NCBI GenBank assembly: GCA_000320545.1
Contig: ADNK01000266.1
Span: 1-64,000 of the forward strand
Length of the DNA: 64,000 nucleotides
Origin: Bigelowiella natans CCMP2755
Lineage: Eukaryota; Cercozoa; Chlorarachniophyceae
Direction of reading: 5' to 3'
The first letter of the stretch is position 1; every line of letters begins with the position of its first letter. Positions 46,142 through 59,479 of this stretch are shown piece after piece. The notes under the pieces are model-generated. The model had not been told where the DNA came from, ran no database searches, and saw nothing but the letters and a program-made list of their open reading frames with translations. The position numbers and the translations under genes are program-made.

Positions 46142-49100
46142 ATGGGTCGTAGGAGATCTGTCCGCAAGCGATTTCAAAATAAGGTGAGTTACAGATAGGT
46201 GCATAAGCGAAGACTATACATGCAGTTACCATTTGTTCCCCACGTACGTCACGTGTGTTCGCGCGTCTCCTCTACATCCATCTTTTGCCTTGGTCATGGC
46301 ATTATGAATGAAACATAATGAATTTCTATTTATGGCAGCATTCCCTTTTTGGTTGTGGATTCAAAGATGATTTTGGTACTCTAAACTATTTCAGAGACAA
46401 CGCAGGGAATACAACCCGTCAGAACGCAAGGAGAAGCAGCGGCTTGCAGACCAACTCGATGCGAAGTTTGGCTACGAACGCTACACAGATCTTGAGCCGC
46501 GAGAAGCATTCCTCTTCAACATGCGCAAGGTTCATTATCTCGAGCTGAGTTGAGGAGGAGCGTGTCTCAATTACTCTTTTCCCTATGATGTGGATTCTAC
46601 TATATTTCAAAATTCTTAGACATCCATATTTACGGATGAACCAGAAGTGGAGCTATCGTGCATCGATCTATACTTCGTTGAGCAAGGTCGTTTGATGTCG
46701 TTGCAAAGTACTAGTTCGAAAGTTTAAACAAATCGTGGTAATTCCACCACAGACGGGAAAACATTCAAGGGATCGTTGGTCCACAATCCCTACTTTCTGA
46801 TCCAAGTGAAGGTACGTAACAACAGCGCCGTTGTCAACAATTCCATCCACGTAATATCGCTGTATAAACACAGTCTCGTGGAGAGTCTCATTTACTGGAA
46901 GTTGAGTCTTACTTAAAACGGAGATTTGAGGTATTTTTATCCCATAAATTGAGAATTATGGTGGGGTTGGTGACGGTCCAAAAATGTACTTTGCACTACT
47001 CATTTGCAGGATAAAATTGCCAACGTGGAGAGGGTTCAGAAGAAGGATCTCTCAGTGGTATGTATGTATGTCTGCTGCAATCTTGACGATGAGTGCATTG
47101 CATTGCGAAAGGCTGTTCTATTTTATGATTCTTTCTAAAAAAAATGTTTAATTTATACTTCAGCTGAACCACCTTGCTGGGATAGAAGTCCAGTTCCTGA
47201 AGCTCGTTTTCAAGAGTGTTCCGGTGGGTGTTTGTATGTGTTAAGGTTTGTTTCGATGTGCGCATAACATCGTGTTCTGTGCTCCTCAGGTACTGCTCGG
47301 CGTTCGAGAGGAATTAAAGCCAATTATTTTGAAGAATAAAGAGCTGCAACGGCGAAGGGAGACATATGAATTCGGCGGAGATAGTTCTGCGAATAACAAC
47401 TCGTTGCGCCTAGAATCGGTAATCAAAACCCCCATGGTGTTAGAAGGGTGATGGGTGTAGAGTAGGCGTCCGCCGATTTAATGATCAATACATGCTGTGC
47501 AGGTACTCGACTGCATCATCGATATCAGAGAGTACGATGTCAAATACGAGCAGAGGGTGTCCATAGACACAGGCTGTCGGGTAGGGAAGTGGTACACGGT
47601 TTCTGGGATCAAGGGCTCCAAAGGAATAAAGATGGTAGGCTGCGAACGAGAAGCACGCCCTCACATGAAGACGTTGGCGTATGATATCGAGTGTACAAAG
47701 GCGCCATTGAAGTTTCCGAACGCTGAAGTGGACCAGATCATGATGATCTCGTACATGCTAGACGGGAAGGGCTACCTAATCATAAATCGTGAGATCGTCT
47801 CAGAGGATATCGACGACTTCGAGTACACGCCGAAGCCTGAGTACCCGGGCCCTTTTCATATCTTCAACGAGAAGAACGAACACGACACCATTCGACGATT
47901 TATCGGCCACATAAAGAAAGAGAAGCCGCTGATCATCGTCACATACAACGGCGACTTCTTCGATTGGCCCTTCGTTGACAAACGTGCGAAGAAGTATGGC
48001 ATTTACCTCTACAACGAGATTGGGGTGTGGTTGAGCGGGGAAGAGTACGTAGGAAGGTTCTCAGTACATATGGACGCCTTTCACTGGGTACAGCGTGATA
48101 GCTATCTCCCACAAGGAAGCCAGGGCTTGAAAGCAGTCACTAGGTACAAATTGGGCTACGACCCTATCGAAGTCGATCCTGAGGATATGCTGCCATTTGC
48201 CACCGAGCAGCCGCAGAAGCTCGCAGCGTATTCCGTCTCTGACGCCGTCGCAACCTATTACCTTTACATGAAATACGTGCATTCTTTCATCTTTTCTTTG
48301 TGCACGATTCTGCCGGTAAGTCCGAGCGATGTGCTTCGAAAGGGCTCCGGAACTCTTTGCGAGCTCTTGCTTATGGTGAAATCCTATGAAGGCAATATCG
48401 TGTGCCCGGACAAGCAAAAGTCGGGAAACTTGAAGTTCCACAAAGGACATCTTTTGGAGTCTGAGACCTATATCGGCGGTCACGTCGAAGGGCTTGAATC
48501 TGGGGTGTTTCGAGATGATATTCCATGCAAGTTTCGATGCAATCCCGAGTACATCAAGGAGCTGATTTCAGGGGTGGACCGCATCATCAAGTTTGCGGTG
48601 TGCCACGAAGGCGGCATTGAGGAGAAGAAAATTAAGAACTTCGACCAAGTCAAAAAACAAATTGTGGAAAAACTCCAGAAGCTCCACGATCAGCCAAACA
48701 TTGAATGTTTGCCGATGATATACCATTTGGATGTAGGCGCAATGTACCCCAACATCATCCTCACCAACAGACTCCAGCCAATGGCGATCGTCGACGAGTC
48801 TGTTTGTGCAGCCTGCGACTTCAACAAACCCGGGAAAAATTGCCAAAGGAAGATGAAATGGAGCTGGCGAGGCAAGTACCATCCCCTCAGCAAAAGCGAG
48901 TTTAACAGTATCAGAAACCAGCTCTCCTTCGAGGACGTATTGGTGCAAAAATCAGACGGTGACTACGCTAAGGAGAATAAGAGCTCAAAGGGAGGCGATG
49001 ATGAAAAGAAGACCAACCCCAATGCGGCCTTCTCGGACATGATAAAGAAGAGATTCAGCGACCTCACGGAATACCAGAAAATGGAGCAGATCCGCAAGCG

Positions 49101-52100
49101 AGTCAAGATGTACTCGCAGAAGGTCTACAAGCGGTTCACCGACGAAGATGTCGTCGAGAAGGAAGCCATCATCTGCCAACGCGAGAACCCCTTCTATGTC
49201 AACACCGTGCGCACGTTCCGCGACCGCCGTTACATGTACAAGCGGCTGAAGAAGAAATGGAGCAAGAAGATCAGCAAGGCTAAGAACCCCGTGGAGCTGC
49301 AGAAGGCGAAGGACATGACGCTGCTCTACGATTCCATGCAGCTCGCGCACAAGTGCATTCTCAACTCATTCTACGGATACGTCATGCGTCGAGGAGCTCG
49401 CTGGCACTCGATCGAGATGGCCGGCGTGGTGACACAGACTGGCGCGAACATCATTAGGGATGCGCGACATGTTGTCGAGCAGATCGGGAGGCCTCTTGAG
49501 CTAGATACCGATGGGATATGGTGCATCCTCCCTTGTACCTTCCCCGAGAACTTCACTGTTGAAACCACCGACGAGAAGCAGCCGACCTACACGTTTTCCT
49601 ACACCAACACGCTGCTCAATGTGGGGGTGGAGGACAAATACACTAATCATCAGTATCAGGATCTTGACGATGAGATCACGCGAGACTATTCCACCAAGTC
49701 TCGGTGTACGATCTACTTCGAGGTTGACGGGCCTTACCGGTGCATGGTCCTGCCTGCATCGAAGGACGAAGGAAAGAGCATCAAGAAGCGCTACGCGGTC
49801 TTCAACAAAGATGGCAGCTTAGCCGAGCTCAAAGGCTTCGAAATCAAGCGGCGGGGAGAGCTGCAGCTTATCAAGATCTTCCAATCTGAGGTGTTCTCGA
49901 CCTTCCTCAAGGGCAAATCGCTGGGGGAGGTGTACGAAGCCGTTGGGGATAGAGCGAACCATTGGCTTGACATCCTTGACACTGAGGGGGAGGACCTTGA
50001 AGATAAGGATCTGTTTGATTTGATCTCTGAAGCCAAGAACATGAGCGGCATCTTGGCGGAGTACCTCGCGAAGGGGAACAAGTCCACGAGCATCACCTGC
50101 GCACAACGCCTGGCGGAGTTCCTGGGCAATGAGATGGTGAAGGACAAGGGGCTCAACTGTAAGTTCATCATCTCCAAGTACCCAGAGACGAGCCCGGTGA
50201 GCCAACGGGCAATTCCTACCAACATCTTCGCTGCTGAGGATTCCATCCGTATCCATTACCTCAAGAGATGGACGAGGAACAACACGCTCGAGACTTACGA
50301 CATTCGCTCCATTCTGGACTGGGGCTACTACCGCACTCGCCTGAGCTCTGCAATCATGAAGATCATCACGATTCCAGCGGCCTTTCAGAAGGTCACGAAC
50401 CCAGTGCCTAGGGTGGAACACCCGTCTTGGCTGCTCAAACGCCTGAGGGAGCGAGACGATAAGCACAAACAGTCACGAATCTTCAACTTCTTCAATAAGA
50501 AGGAAGAGGTCAAAATGGGCCCGCCACAGGCTGCTGCAGATATCGAGGACCTCACCCAGTTTTCCCAGCGCAGTACCTTTACGAGCCCGCTCAAGAAGAA
50601 GTTTGCGAAGGTTCGGCGCAGAAGACGCGTGGCCATGAAGCAGCAAGATGACGATGGCGCAGATATGAAAGTAGTCTCGGACGAAAACTTTGATATTGAT
50701 AACTTCGACATCGACAAGGCGATGCAAAGCGATGATGATGAGGAGGAGGAAAAGAGCAACGACGACAAGGAGAATCACGCACTGCAGTCAATGGAACAAG
50801 ATGAAGACGGAAACGGCGTCATTGAATCAAAGAACAGCTCTCCGCCTTCCCCCTCTGAGGAGCAGGAGAACGCCATTCCTGAACCTTCAAACATCGATGA
50901 GTTCCAAGACTGGATCAAGCAAACAAAGAAACAATGGAGAACGGACCTTGCCAGGAAGCGCCGTATCTTCAAGGGCTTAACAACGAACAACCCCAACGGC
51001 AGTAAAATACTCAGAGGTGGCAAAGATGGAGAGGGGGCGGGGAAAATCTCCAAAATCCGGCTACGAGATGGTCTAGGATCGTACCTCCAGGATCACGCCA
51101 GCAGGGTGAGGACAGAGTACTGGCAAGTGCTGCAGGTGATCGAGAATCCCAGTGCACCTGGGTTGTTCCGCGTGTGGGCCATCGTAGGCGAGGCGATGAA
51201 GAGCTTCCAGGTGAAAGTCCCCCGTGTGATCTACATCAACTCAAGAACAGAGAACGTGATGAGCGAGGCAAACGCTGTCAAGATCGCCACGCGGACACTC
51301 CCTCGTCGCCGGCAGTGTCTTCATTTGTACCAAGTGACGATGGAGGAGAAGGAGTTCATCAAGAACATGAAGCAGCTGGGCCAGTTCCTCGCCAGACCGG
51401 ACATCGAAGGGGTGTACGAGACTCAGGTGCCTCTCATGTTCAGATTCCTCAAGGAAATAGGATGCGTCTGCAACCTCAAGAAGCGCAAGAGCGACACGGC
51501 CGGCATTCAGCTGGGAAACAACGAATACATGATGGACCAGCTCGAGTACAAAACGACGACGGAGTGCTCGTACTTGGAACCCAACATCTCGAAGCTCAAG
51601 ATCCAGCTGCTGTACCTGTACCACAGCTTCACTGGCGGGCGACACGTCTTCGGTTTGTTCTTCACGAATTCGTCGAGAGCGCTCGTTGTGGTGGCCAATC
51701 CTGGGAACGCGCCCCTGGACAAGTTCAACTTCGAGAAGGGCCTCCGCGACGCTGTGGACCGATCGCAGTGCCCGCACGTCAACAGCAGGGATTTCGATTT
51801 CGAAATCAGCCGCGTGCAGAGCAAAGACGACGCCTGGGAGGAACTCAACGCCGCCATTGTCGAGTACCAGAGCGAGACCAAAAAGTCCACGGTACTGCTG
51901 AGCCAGTGTGCCTCGAGCCTAGAGGAGATCTACTTCAACATCCCTTCCCTCAAATCGGCCTTTCCCGTAGTAAGCATTGCCTCCACCGCGTTTGACAACC
52001 AGTACCCTGCGCTGCAATGGTTCGGGCACGCCGCACGTCGAATGCTCCATCGCTACGTCAGTTCGTTTGACTGGTGGAAGGAAAGCGTCAACTTGTGCCG

Positions 52101-53126
52101 ATATGCGCACGTGCCCATTGGCAACTTGCCTGCAGATCACCCCGCTTTTGTGTCCGATCTCTTCTACGCACGTGCTCTCTCGCAATCGCGGCACCTCCTC
52201 TGGCTCTCGGACACCATGCGCCCCGATCTTGGCGGGAAGGAGGAGGATGAGAACATGTTTGAGGATGAGCACGCCAACCCAGAGTCTATTACGAGAGGCT
52301 GCTACCGCAGCGTGTGCGTGGAGATCGAAGTTGCGAATCTCGCGGTGAATGCCGTGATGCAGGAGGCCCAGCTTGACGAGACGGAGGAGGTGTACTTCAA
52401 CACAGACACCGACCTTGCCAGCTTCAAAGTGCTCAAGTCCATGGTCACCAACTGGTTCTTCAACTGCGTGCACAGCGAGAACCAATTCGCGGACATGCTG
52501 CTCACGCATTTCTACCGGTGGATCAGGAGCCCCTTGTCGCTCCTCCACGACGGTGCCCTGCACAGGATCATCCACACGCTCATGCAGAAGATGTTCATGC
52601 ACATGACGGCCAAGTTCAGAAGGCTGGGCTCGTCGGTGGTGTATGCGTCGTTCGAGAAGCTGATCATCGACACGAAGAAGATGTCCGTCCACAGAGCGCT
52701 CTCCTACTGCAAGTACGTCATTGACTCGCTCAAATCCCGTGAGATCTTCGAGTGGATTTCTTTGGAGCCAATGCATGTATGGCAGGCGCTTCTCTTCATG
52801 GACCACGCCAACTACGGCGGACTCTACCACGAAGGCGAGGTTGAGGATGGAGGCAGGGATGCGGGGGGGATGAGCCAGATAGAGCGTGCGTTAACTGCCA
52901 AGGCCGGGCAAGCAACGTCCAGCAAGGAGATTCACTCAAACTGGGACATCTCACGCTATTTGCCAACAGAGGTGCAGAAGTACTTCGAACTGGCGGTGTC
53001 CGAGTTCCTGTACGTGCCATATCAGCAGGTAATGAAAGTTGAGGGAGGGGGGGGGGGGGGGGGAGAGGGAAAGGAGAGGAAAGTGTTCCTCCAACCGATT
53101 GTACCATCACTGAGTTTGTTATTTGC

Positions 53127-53159
<33 letters not shown>

Positions 53160-53699
53160 CTCTCTCGCTCTTCTCCCTTTCTCTGTCTTTAGGTTTTCGA
53201 CAATGACGAGGAAGAGCCTTCCATGACCGTCACGGACGAGAAGAAGCTGATGGAGATACAAGAGAAGGTTTCTCAGATGATATCTTGCCGCTCCTCTACC
53301 TCCTTCTTCCCCAACAAGCTCTTTGCCATCATCAGGGGGCTCCAGAAAGGTGAGAGAATTATGATGATAACGATGATGATAATAGAGGATGAAGAATAGG
53401 AGGGAAAATGGGGATGGTGATGATAATTCCGTCTCCTCCTGCCTAACTTGCACGCATGTATCCGCTGCGCTGCGCTTCCTTTTCCCTCCCACATTGAAGG
53501 CAATTTTTAAGAACTACATCATCATCATCATCATCATCATGATGGTAAATATATATACCTAAACAGCGGAGGGGACGATGGAGCAGCCAGAAGAGCTGCC
53601 TGGAGCCCATATAAAACTAGGAACGGCAGCATTAGAGTTCATCAAGTTTGTGTCTCACGTATTCGCACTTGACAAAACCGTCAAGCGAGAGGTATGTAT

Positions 53700-53739
<40 letters not shown>

Positions 53740-54583
53740 GTCGTCAAATACGCAAACAGTGTGGTGGTCATTGTAGTAGTATTAGTAGTAGTAGTATTAG
53801 TAGTTGACGAGCACAATAGTATTATTAAAACGAACCGTTGCCACATGCAACAAGATCATACTTTGAAGAAATTGTTATTCCTCCTCCTCCTCCTCCTCCT
53901 CCTCCTCCTCCTCCTTCTTACTCTATTCTCCCTTGAATATGCTGGCCCCTCCCTCGATGCAGGTTGGCGTTTTGAGGAAGCAAATGCTAAAGCTGGCAAA
54001 CGTCCAAGCATATTCGGAAGAAGCTCAGTTCAAGAACCCATGCCTGACGTTCATTCTTCCCGACGTGATCTGCTCTTACTGCAACCACTGTCGTGACCTT
54101 GACCTGTGCCGTGATCCTGACCTCATCCAGCATGTTTGGAAGTGCGATCGCTGCGAGCATCAATACGACAAGGTACTACCTTCAGCTATCACCCCCGTAG
54201 TATTTGTAGTATTCGTTGTAGTAGTTGTAGTAGTAGTTGTACCGCTCGTGGCGCGACAGCATTCGAAACGACGATTGGCGAGTTGTGTTGTATGTTTGTA
54301 TACTACACCCGTTGTTGTTGCTGCCTCGTGAATGTGCTGCTACGCGGTTAATGCGTTTGCGGTTGGTTGATAAGCCGAATAATAAGTGATTGCTGCCTTC
54401 AGGATCTCATCGAAGCCAGTTTAGTCCAGATTATCAATAAAAGACACACAAATTATCAGGTAGTAGTTGGAGTAGTAGTAGTCGTCGTCGTAGTAGTAGC
54501 CGCAGTAGTTTTGTGACTGCTGCTGCTGCTGCTGCTGATGCAGATACTTGGAGCTTGACCACTTACTCGCACATAAAGAGCAC

Positions 54584-54674
<91 letters not shown>

Positions 54675-54692
54675 AATACATATTGATATGTT

Positions 54693-54737
<45 letters not shown>

Positions 54738-55082
54738 AGAGAATAAATTCATTCCTTGATGGCGGGTGAACTAACTAGGTACAAGATTTGGTCTGTGGTC
54801 GTTGTGGCGAGGTCAAAGTAACGAACATGGGCCAATACTGTGCGTGCTCCGGGGAATATAAAAACCGCAGCACGCCATCGGACTTTAGGAAGGATTTAAT
54901 ACCGTAAGTTACCTTATCAACAATCTGTTTGTCGGCTGCCATTGTGACGTAGTCAACCCATTTATGACGATAATAATAGGTTTTTGAACATAGCAAAGTA
55001 TCACAAATTCGAGTGGCTTGAGGAGACGCTCCATACATGCCTTGATCCTGTAGGTGCCGCACCATCGATTTTCGACAGATAG
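46142..55082 (+). CDS. POLE: DNA polymerase epsilon catalytic subunit A, 15 exons, complete
   Basis: Leading-strand replicative polymerase with proofreading exonuclease. Exons: 46142-46183, 46395-46529, 46620-46686, 46753-46811, 46874-46930, 47010-47057, 47164-47223, 47290-47418, 47503-53028, 53193-53349, 53567-53691, 53963-54172, 54403-54459, 54779-54903 and 54980-55082. They sum to exactly 2300 codons (2299 aa; human about 2286). The N-terminus has DAKFGYERYTDLEPREAFLF. Exonuclease motifs: AYDIEC (near residue 260), YNGDFFDWPF, and YSVSDAVATYYLY. Polymerase motifs: A, LDVGAMYPNIILTNRLQP (about 608); B, CILNSFYGYVMRRGARW (about 820); C, ELDTDGIWC (about 866). The Fe-S ligands of the catalytic domain are kept (CAACDFNKPGKNC and a later IICQREN). 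The non-catalytic C-terminal half ends in two Cys clusters (CSYCNHC...CDRC; CGRCGEV...CAC) that bind the second subunit. Between motif regions is an acidic, KEN-like linker (SNDDKENHAL). Confidence 0.98.
53042..53159. repeat. poly-G and (TTG)n tracts in POLE intron 9
   Basis: A G-rich run at about 53043-53063 and GTT repeats at about 53127-53158 follow the donor at 53029. Confidence 0.9.
53704..53916. repeat. (GT)n, (TAG)n and (CCT)n tracts in POLE intron 11
   Basis: GT at about 53704-53738, AGT/TAG-rich at about 53771-53805, and CCT at about 53880-53914, the last forming a pyrimidine tract toward the acceptor at 53962. Confidence 0.9.
54590..54745. repeat. (CA)n-(TA)n and (GA)n microsatellites in POLE intron 13
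   Basis: About 30 bases of CA, 50 of TA and 45 of GA lie in the intron before exon 54779-54903. Confidence 0.95.
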
Positions 55083-55831
55083 ATAGCATGCCAATGATAA
55101 AGTGACATCCACTGCTAGACTGTTGTCGCCTTTATTTATTGAGCTCACGATCATATTAGAATTTGTACATAACATACAAAGAGGCCACAGTGTACGTTTC
55201 TAGCGTTTGCATGGTCACTTCGTAGATACAAATATAACTATACCTAGCTAGCTAGCTAGCTAGCTAAATTAATGGAGGTAAGACACTACGTTCAGCTAAT
55301 AAATGACAATATTTCACGTGCACATCTAGCTAGCTAGATAGATGTTGTACGTTGTCTAGTTGTGTCCAGCACCGCAGCTACGATATTCGGGCGCTATTGC
55401 TAGCATACTAGCATAGCCGTCGAATAATGGCACAAATGCAGCATTGAACCGCGCTAGCGCGCTAGCACGAGCAGCGTATCTGCAAGGCCAGGAGGTCTAG
55501 CTAGGTAGCTAGAGCTAGAGAGGCATCTAGCTAGCTAGCTTGCTGGGTATGCTCGACATATTTAGACATCTGGCGCGGCATCACCGAACATTAGAGCGAC
55601 TGCGCGAGCAGAAACAATAGCGCGGCGCATCTAGGCATCCTGATCGAGAGGTTAAGTGGTGCATCACATGTGCAGGCTAAATTTGGACGTGTGGCCTCGT
55701 GCGTCAGCCATGCTAGCATGGTCCCGTCGTCACAAGCTTTGATCACGGTGCAACACTGCTATCAGTTGTGAAACTTCATGGAGTCGACATGCAGCAATGC
55801 AATACCTTATGCGTGTAATAGATACACAACT
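55083..55831. repeat. CTAG/CATG palindrome-rich island H (convergent gap)
   Basis: Between POLE (+) and the ADF-homology gene (-). It has a ctagctagctagctagctag tract at about 55243-55265, GCTAGCGCGCTAGC at about 55453-55467, and CCATGCTAGCATGG at 55708-55721, identical to island E. Confidence 0.8.
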
Positions 55832-57069
55832 TTATTCCATATCCAATTTGTGTTTGTTGTGTCCCGCACATGTTGTAGCGCATGAATCATCATGATACCG
55901 ATTGAACCTGTTGTCCTTCACCGAAATCATAATACTTTGGGGGATGTGCAGATCCAGCAGCACAAAGTTTTCGGGCTGAAAGTTATCGAGCAAATTCTTT
56001 ATTTGAATGACTCTGAAATTTGAAAATTTGAAAAAATATATATTGAAAAATTATATCTCGACCAATTTCTGATGGGCTCAAATCGTCCGTGCTCACCAGC
56101 CTGAAATTGACAGCTGAAAAATTATAGAAATTAATAATTTAAGCTCGCATTATTTCTTCGGCAACATATTTTAATTTTATAAAACCAACCGATTCCACTG
56201 AATATCTTTCCTACAGTTCTTCTCCCTTCCAAAGCTGCCATCCTTTTCATACCGCTAACCTTTTCACCGACATATTCTACCTAATGGAGAAATAAGAACA
56301 TGTAAGGTTACAGTTGTTTTGAGTATATTAAGCAATATCATCACCTGAACCAGCTTAGTCCGCACATTTTTGTCGTCCACGCCATGTACATTCAAGCAAG
56401 CAAACAGTACTCGCTCGGGGTTCATCACCTCTTTTAGCTTTGTTAAACCTAAATCAAATTTATCCCTGTGTCATTACATGTGCGCGCGCTCATAAACACA
56501 AAAACATATGCATACATTTCAATACAATATGATGTGGTCACTTTACGAACCTACGCCAGATGCAATAGCCTTCATCTTCGATTTCTTTCCCGGTTCTAGC
56601 ACCATGAAAGATCCAGCAGCTGCTCCCTTATATGATATTTTTTTGAATAACCCCTTGAGATCCAAAGTGCCTATTTTTTCCCCCGCTGGTTTGTTGACAC
56701 TTTTTCCCTCTTTTACAACTTTGGGAGTAGTCTTCATCTTGGCCTCCTCTTTCACCTCGGCATCCTTCTTGTTTTGGGATGGGGGAGAAGGAAGGATGAC
56801 GTTGTGAGAAGAAGGGGAAGACCCAGTAGCGTTTTCGTTCGAGGAGGATCCATTTTGTAGTTGAATCTCGAGGTTAAGAAGCCGCTCAAGGGCTGCTTCG
56901 ACAGAATCTAACAAGTAGAACTTGTACTTTACGCTAAACTTGGAGTGGCTATGTAATTGCTTGACAGACCTACATTGCCAACACTTTCAACGTTGAAACG
57001 AGCCTCAATCTTTTCCAGAGCAGCCTCCAGTCGGACCTTCAAAGCAGGGTCGATAGATGTGATTGCCAT
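55832..57069 (-). CDS. Probable ADF-homology (coactosin/drebrin-type) actin-binding protein, 5 exons
   Basis: Exons (minus) 57069-56970, 56907-56551, 56448-56345, 56280-56190 and 56010-55832 join in phase to 276 aa. The first 60 residues are helical (ALKVRLEAALEKIEARFNVE; EAALERLLNLEIQLQ). A Ser/Lys/Pro linker follows, then a block that looks like an ADF-H fold: IASGVGLTKLKEVMN, ERVLFACLNVHGVDDKNVRT, KLVQVEYVGEKVSGMKRMAAL, GKIFSGI. The pattern of an R/K-x-K-x-V-x-V-x-Y-V-G strand followed by a basic helix is that of coactosin-like domains. The C-terminal residues after NFVLLDLHIP run into sequence near the island and may not be the true end. The family call is from motif spacing only and is moderate. 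Confidence 0.6.
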
Positions 57070-57697
57070 CTTTAGATTATTGGGACTCCGACTTGGCGAT
57101 GGTGACAGCACACTTCTGAGGTTATTGGCTCAATTTGGGTTTTGAAGCAGCAGTTTTGTGCCGGGATTCCATGTCAGCACTTGTCGCATCTGTGGATCTG
57201 CAGGAGGTGCTTGCCTGTAATATCTTGTTCATCACCAATAATTCATTGTCGCTATCATTTTCCTAATTGTAATTCGTGCTTGACGACAACAAGTTACGTG
57301 GTTCCGTACCCGGAAGTCGTTGGGAGTTTGAACAGACTGACACCACTTTTTTTAGTAAATGTAGGGGATTACGTTGCAAAACACCTTAGCGCGCAAAACT
57401 ATCTGGGGTACACCATGAAAACGAATTTTTCTTAGAATCAAAATCAAACGGCGAAATTGTTCGAAAATGGGAATTTTCGACGAAATACCGATTTACAGTG
57501 CCAATCAAACTTCAATTCTCCACAGATTAGAAAGTTATACTGTTTGTGCCGGTATTAATCTATGTTCCTGTGGAACCAGTTGGAGCTTAGAATTTTACGG
57601 AAGATTATGTCATGATACATACCACCTTGCATAACGTTAAGAAAGTAGTCCATTTTTCAAAACGCCTACGCTAATTTAAGATTTCGCCTATGTCTTC
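57070..57697. promoter_or_regulatory. Divergent 5' region of ADF-H and ankyrin genes
   Basis: 628 bp of AT-rich sequence. Weak open frames at 57142-57435 have no domain or splice support. No CTAG tract is seen. Confidence 0.4.
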
Positions 57698-59479
57698 ATG
57701 TCGTATTTCACTAATTTAAGCTATTTTCTTAATTTTGCATATCTGCTTCTCGTGGGAAGTGCTGAAAAGAAAGGAGCACTTGATTCACAAATGTCCACCG
57801 TGGCCCATCCCACCCCAGATTATGATCCCATGAAAAACCTCCGCCCAGACCGCCTCACTGAACACCTGTCTAAAGTCGGAGGGATTACGAATCTAAGCGA
57901 TGCTGTTGAGAGTGCAACTTCCGGTGGAGATCTGGAAGAGGTATGCCTTCGTTGAGTTGAATATGTATCTGTACTTCTTCACACAAATGATCATCTCTAT
58001 CTCCACTCCTTATGTTAGAAATTTCCACAGACTTTACATTAATGGATCATGTTGCCTGTCAGGTAAAAAATATCTTGGGAACCTGCGTCAAAATTTTGCT
58101 TGATGCTTCACCAACGGATGCGGAAGAACCTTCGGAAGACAGTGTTGATGGTGATACAGAATGATTTTATTGCTAACACTCGTTTTACTTGAATAATTTA
58201 AAACTTGTTTCATACTGTTTGATGTACAGATATTTTTCGAATCCATGAAACTGCACTCTGCACAAGTGCTGAAGCAGGCCATGCTTCAATTCTGCGATAT
58301 ATTCTCCAAAACCTAGCCTTACTTTCAGGAGAAAAGAAACGACATGTTTCAAAGGAAACCCAACTCTATGTGGAGCTCTGCCGTTTGAAACTAGCTCTGA
58401 CGTTCTCCAGAGAACATGACGATATACTAGAGTACATATTAAACCTGCTGAAGCTAAAACGTGAGGAACTAGAGGCCGAAGCTTCTATCATATACGATTC
58501 GGAGCAAGAAATTAAAGCGTACCTACAATTTGTTCGTGAATACCTAGTCTACAAGATACCGAATCTCACCAAAAATAGGAGCAAGAAATCTCTAAATATA
58601 GGAAGAGAAGACTATGAATACAACGATCATGAAGGAAGATGGGAACGTCGAAGCCCCTTCCTCTCTCTTGTATCCGAAATTTCCGTTGGATTACTTGTTG
58701 AAGCAGTCGGAGTTCACGGTACAAAGACAACCGTGTTCGACGAAGTCTTCAATATTCTAAACGAAGATTTAGGAATGAATTACCTAAACTATCAAGAGAT
58801 AATCAACCGTTGTTTGCTGAGGTCTGTGGAAGATGTCAGCAGAACGGGCAACGAGTGCGCTGAAAATATCGCTATCTGGATAAATGAAGGAAACGCAAGC
58901 ATCAACACTCAGGATGGAGGAGGCTACACACCACTCATGAAAGTATTCTTGCGTGAAGGGAAAGCAGACAAGTTTTTCCTGACGAAATGGCTGATTCTTG
59001 AAGGTAAAGCTGATATGTTCATTCGAAACTACACGGGCAAGACTGCTATGGAGGTTGCCCTGCAGAGAGCTATGAACATGGAAATGCTCAAATTCAAGAC
59101 AAAGCATGCTCTGCCTGAAAATGAAGATCTTTGGTCAGCGTTCTATTTCCTTCGCCAAAAGATGGATGAATTGGCAGATGAAAAATGGAGGAGATGGCAA
59201 ATTGGAAGTAGACCTGGGAGCAACAAGACAGACGATATCAAGTATAACAGTGGGGCAAGGGCTTCAACCGTAAGTATAAATTCTTTATCGGACACAGAAT
59301 CTTCTGGATATGCATCTTTTACTGTGGATCTTGAGACAAATCATGGCCTTTATTCGACTCTCGAGCGCCCAGTTACAGAAAATAAGAAATGGTTTCACTC
59401 CCTTTTTGGAATACCTTTTTTCTTCGTCATTCTGGTCGGATTTTTTGTTTTAACTTTATTTTTAGGACTGTGCATGTAA
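57698..59479 (+). CDS. Ankyrin-repeat protein with C-terminal membrane anchor, 3 exons
   Basis: Exons 57698-57940, 58063-58150 and 58230-59479 join in phase to 526 aa. An ankyrin-like unit follows exon 2 (HETALCTSAEAGHASILRYI). A clearer pair lies near residues 290-350 (NTQDGGGYTPLMKVFLREGK; RNYTGKTAMEVALQRA). The middle is charged and helical. The last 25 residues are a hydrophobic segment (GIPFFFVILVGFFVLTLFL) ending four residues before the stop, so the protein is probably tail-anchored and faces the cytosol. The first ATG gives a hydrophobic N-terminus (YFLNFAYLLLVG); ATG 57791 is a plausible alternative without it. Function unknown; ankyrin repeats indicate protein binding. Confidence 0.75.

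Noticed and set aside
51919-52830. 303-codon open frame on the minus strand
   Set aside because: Exact antisense of the POLE exon with no domain; a codon-bias shadow.
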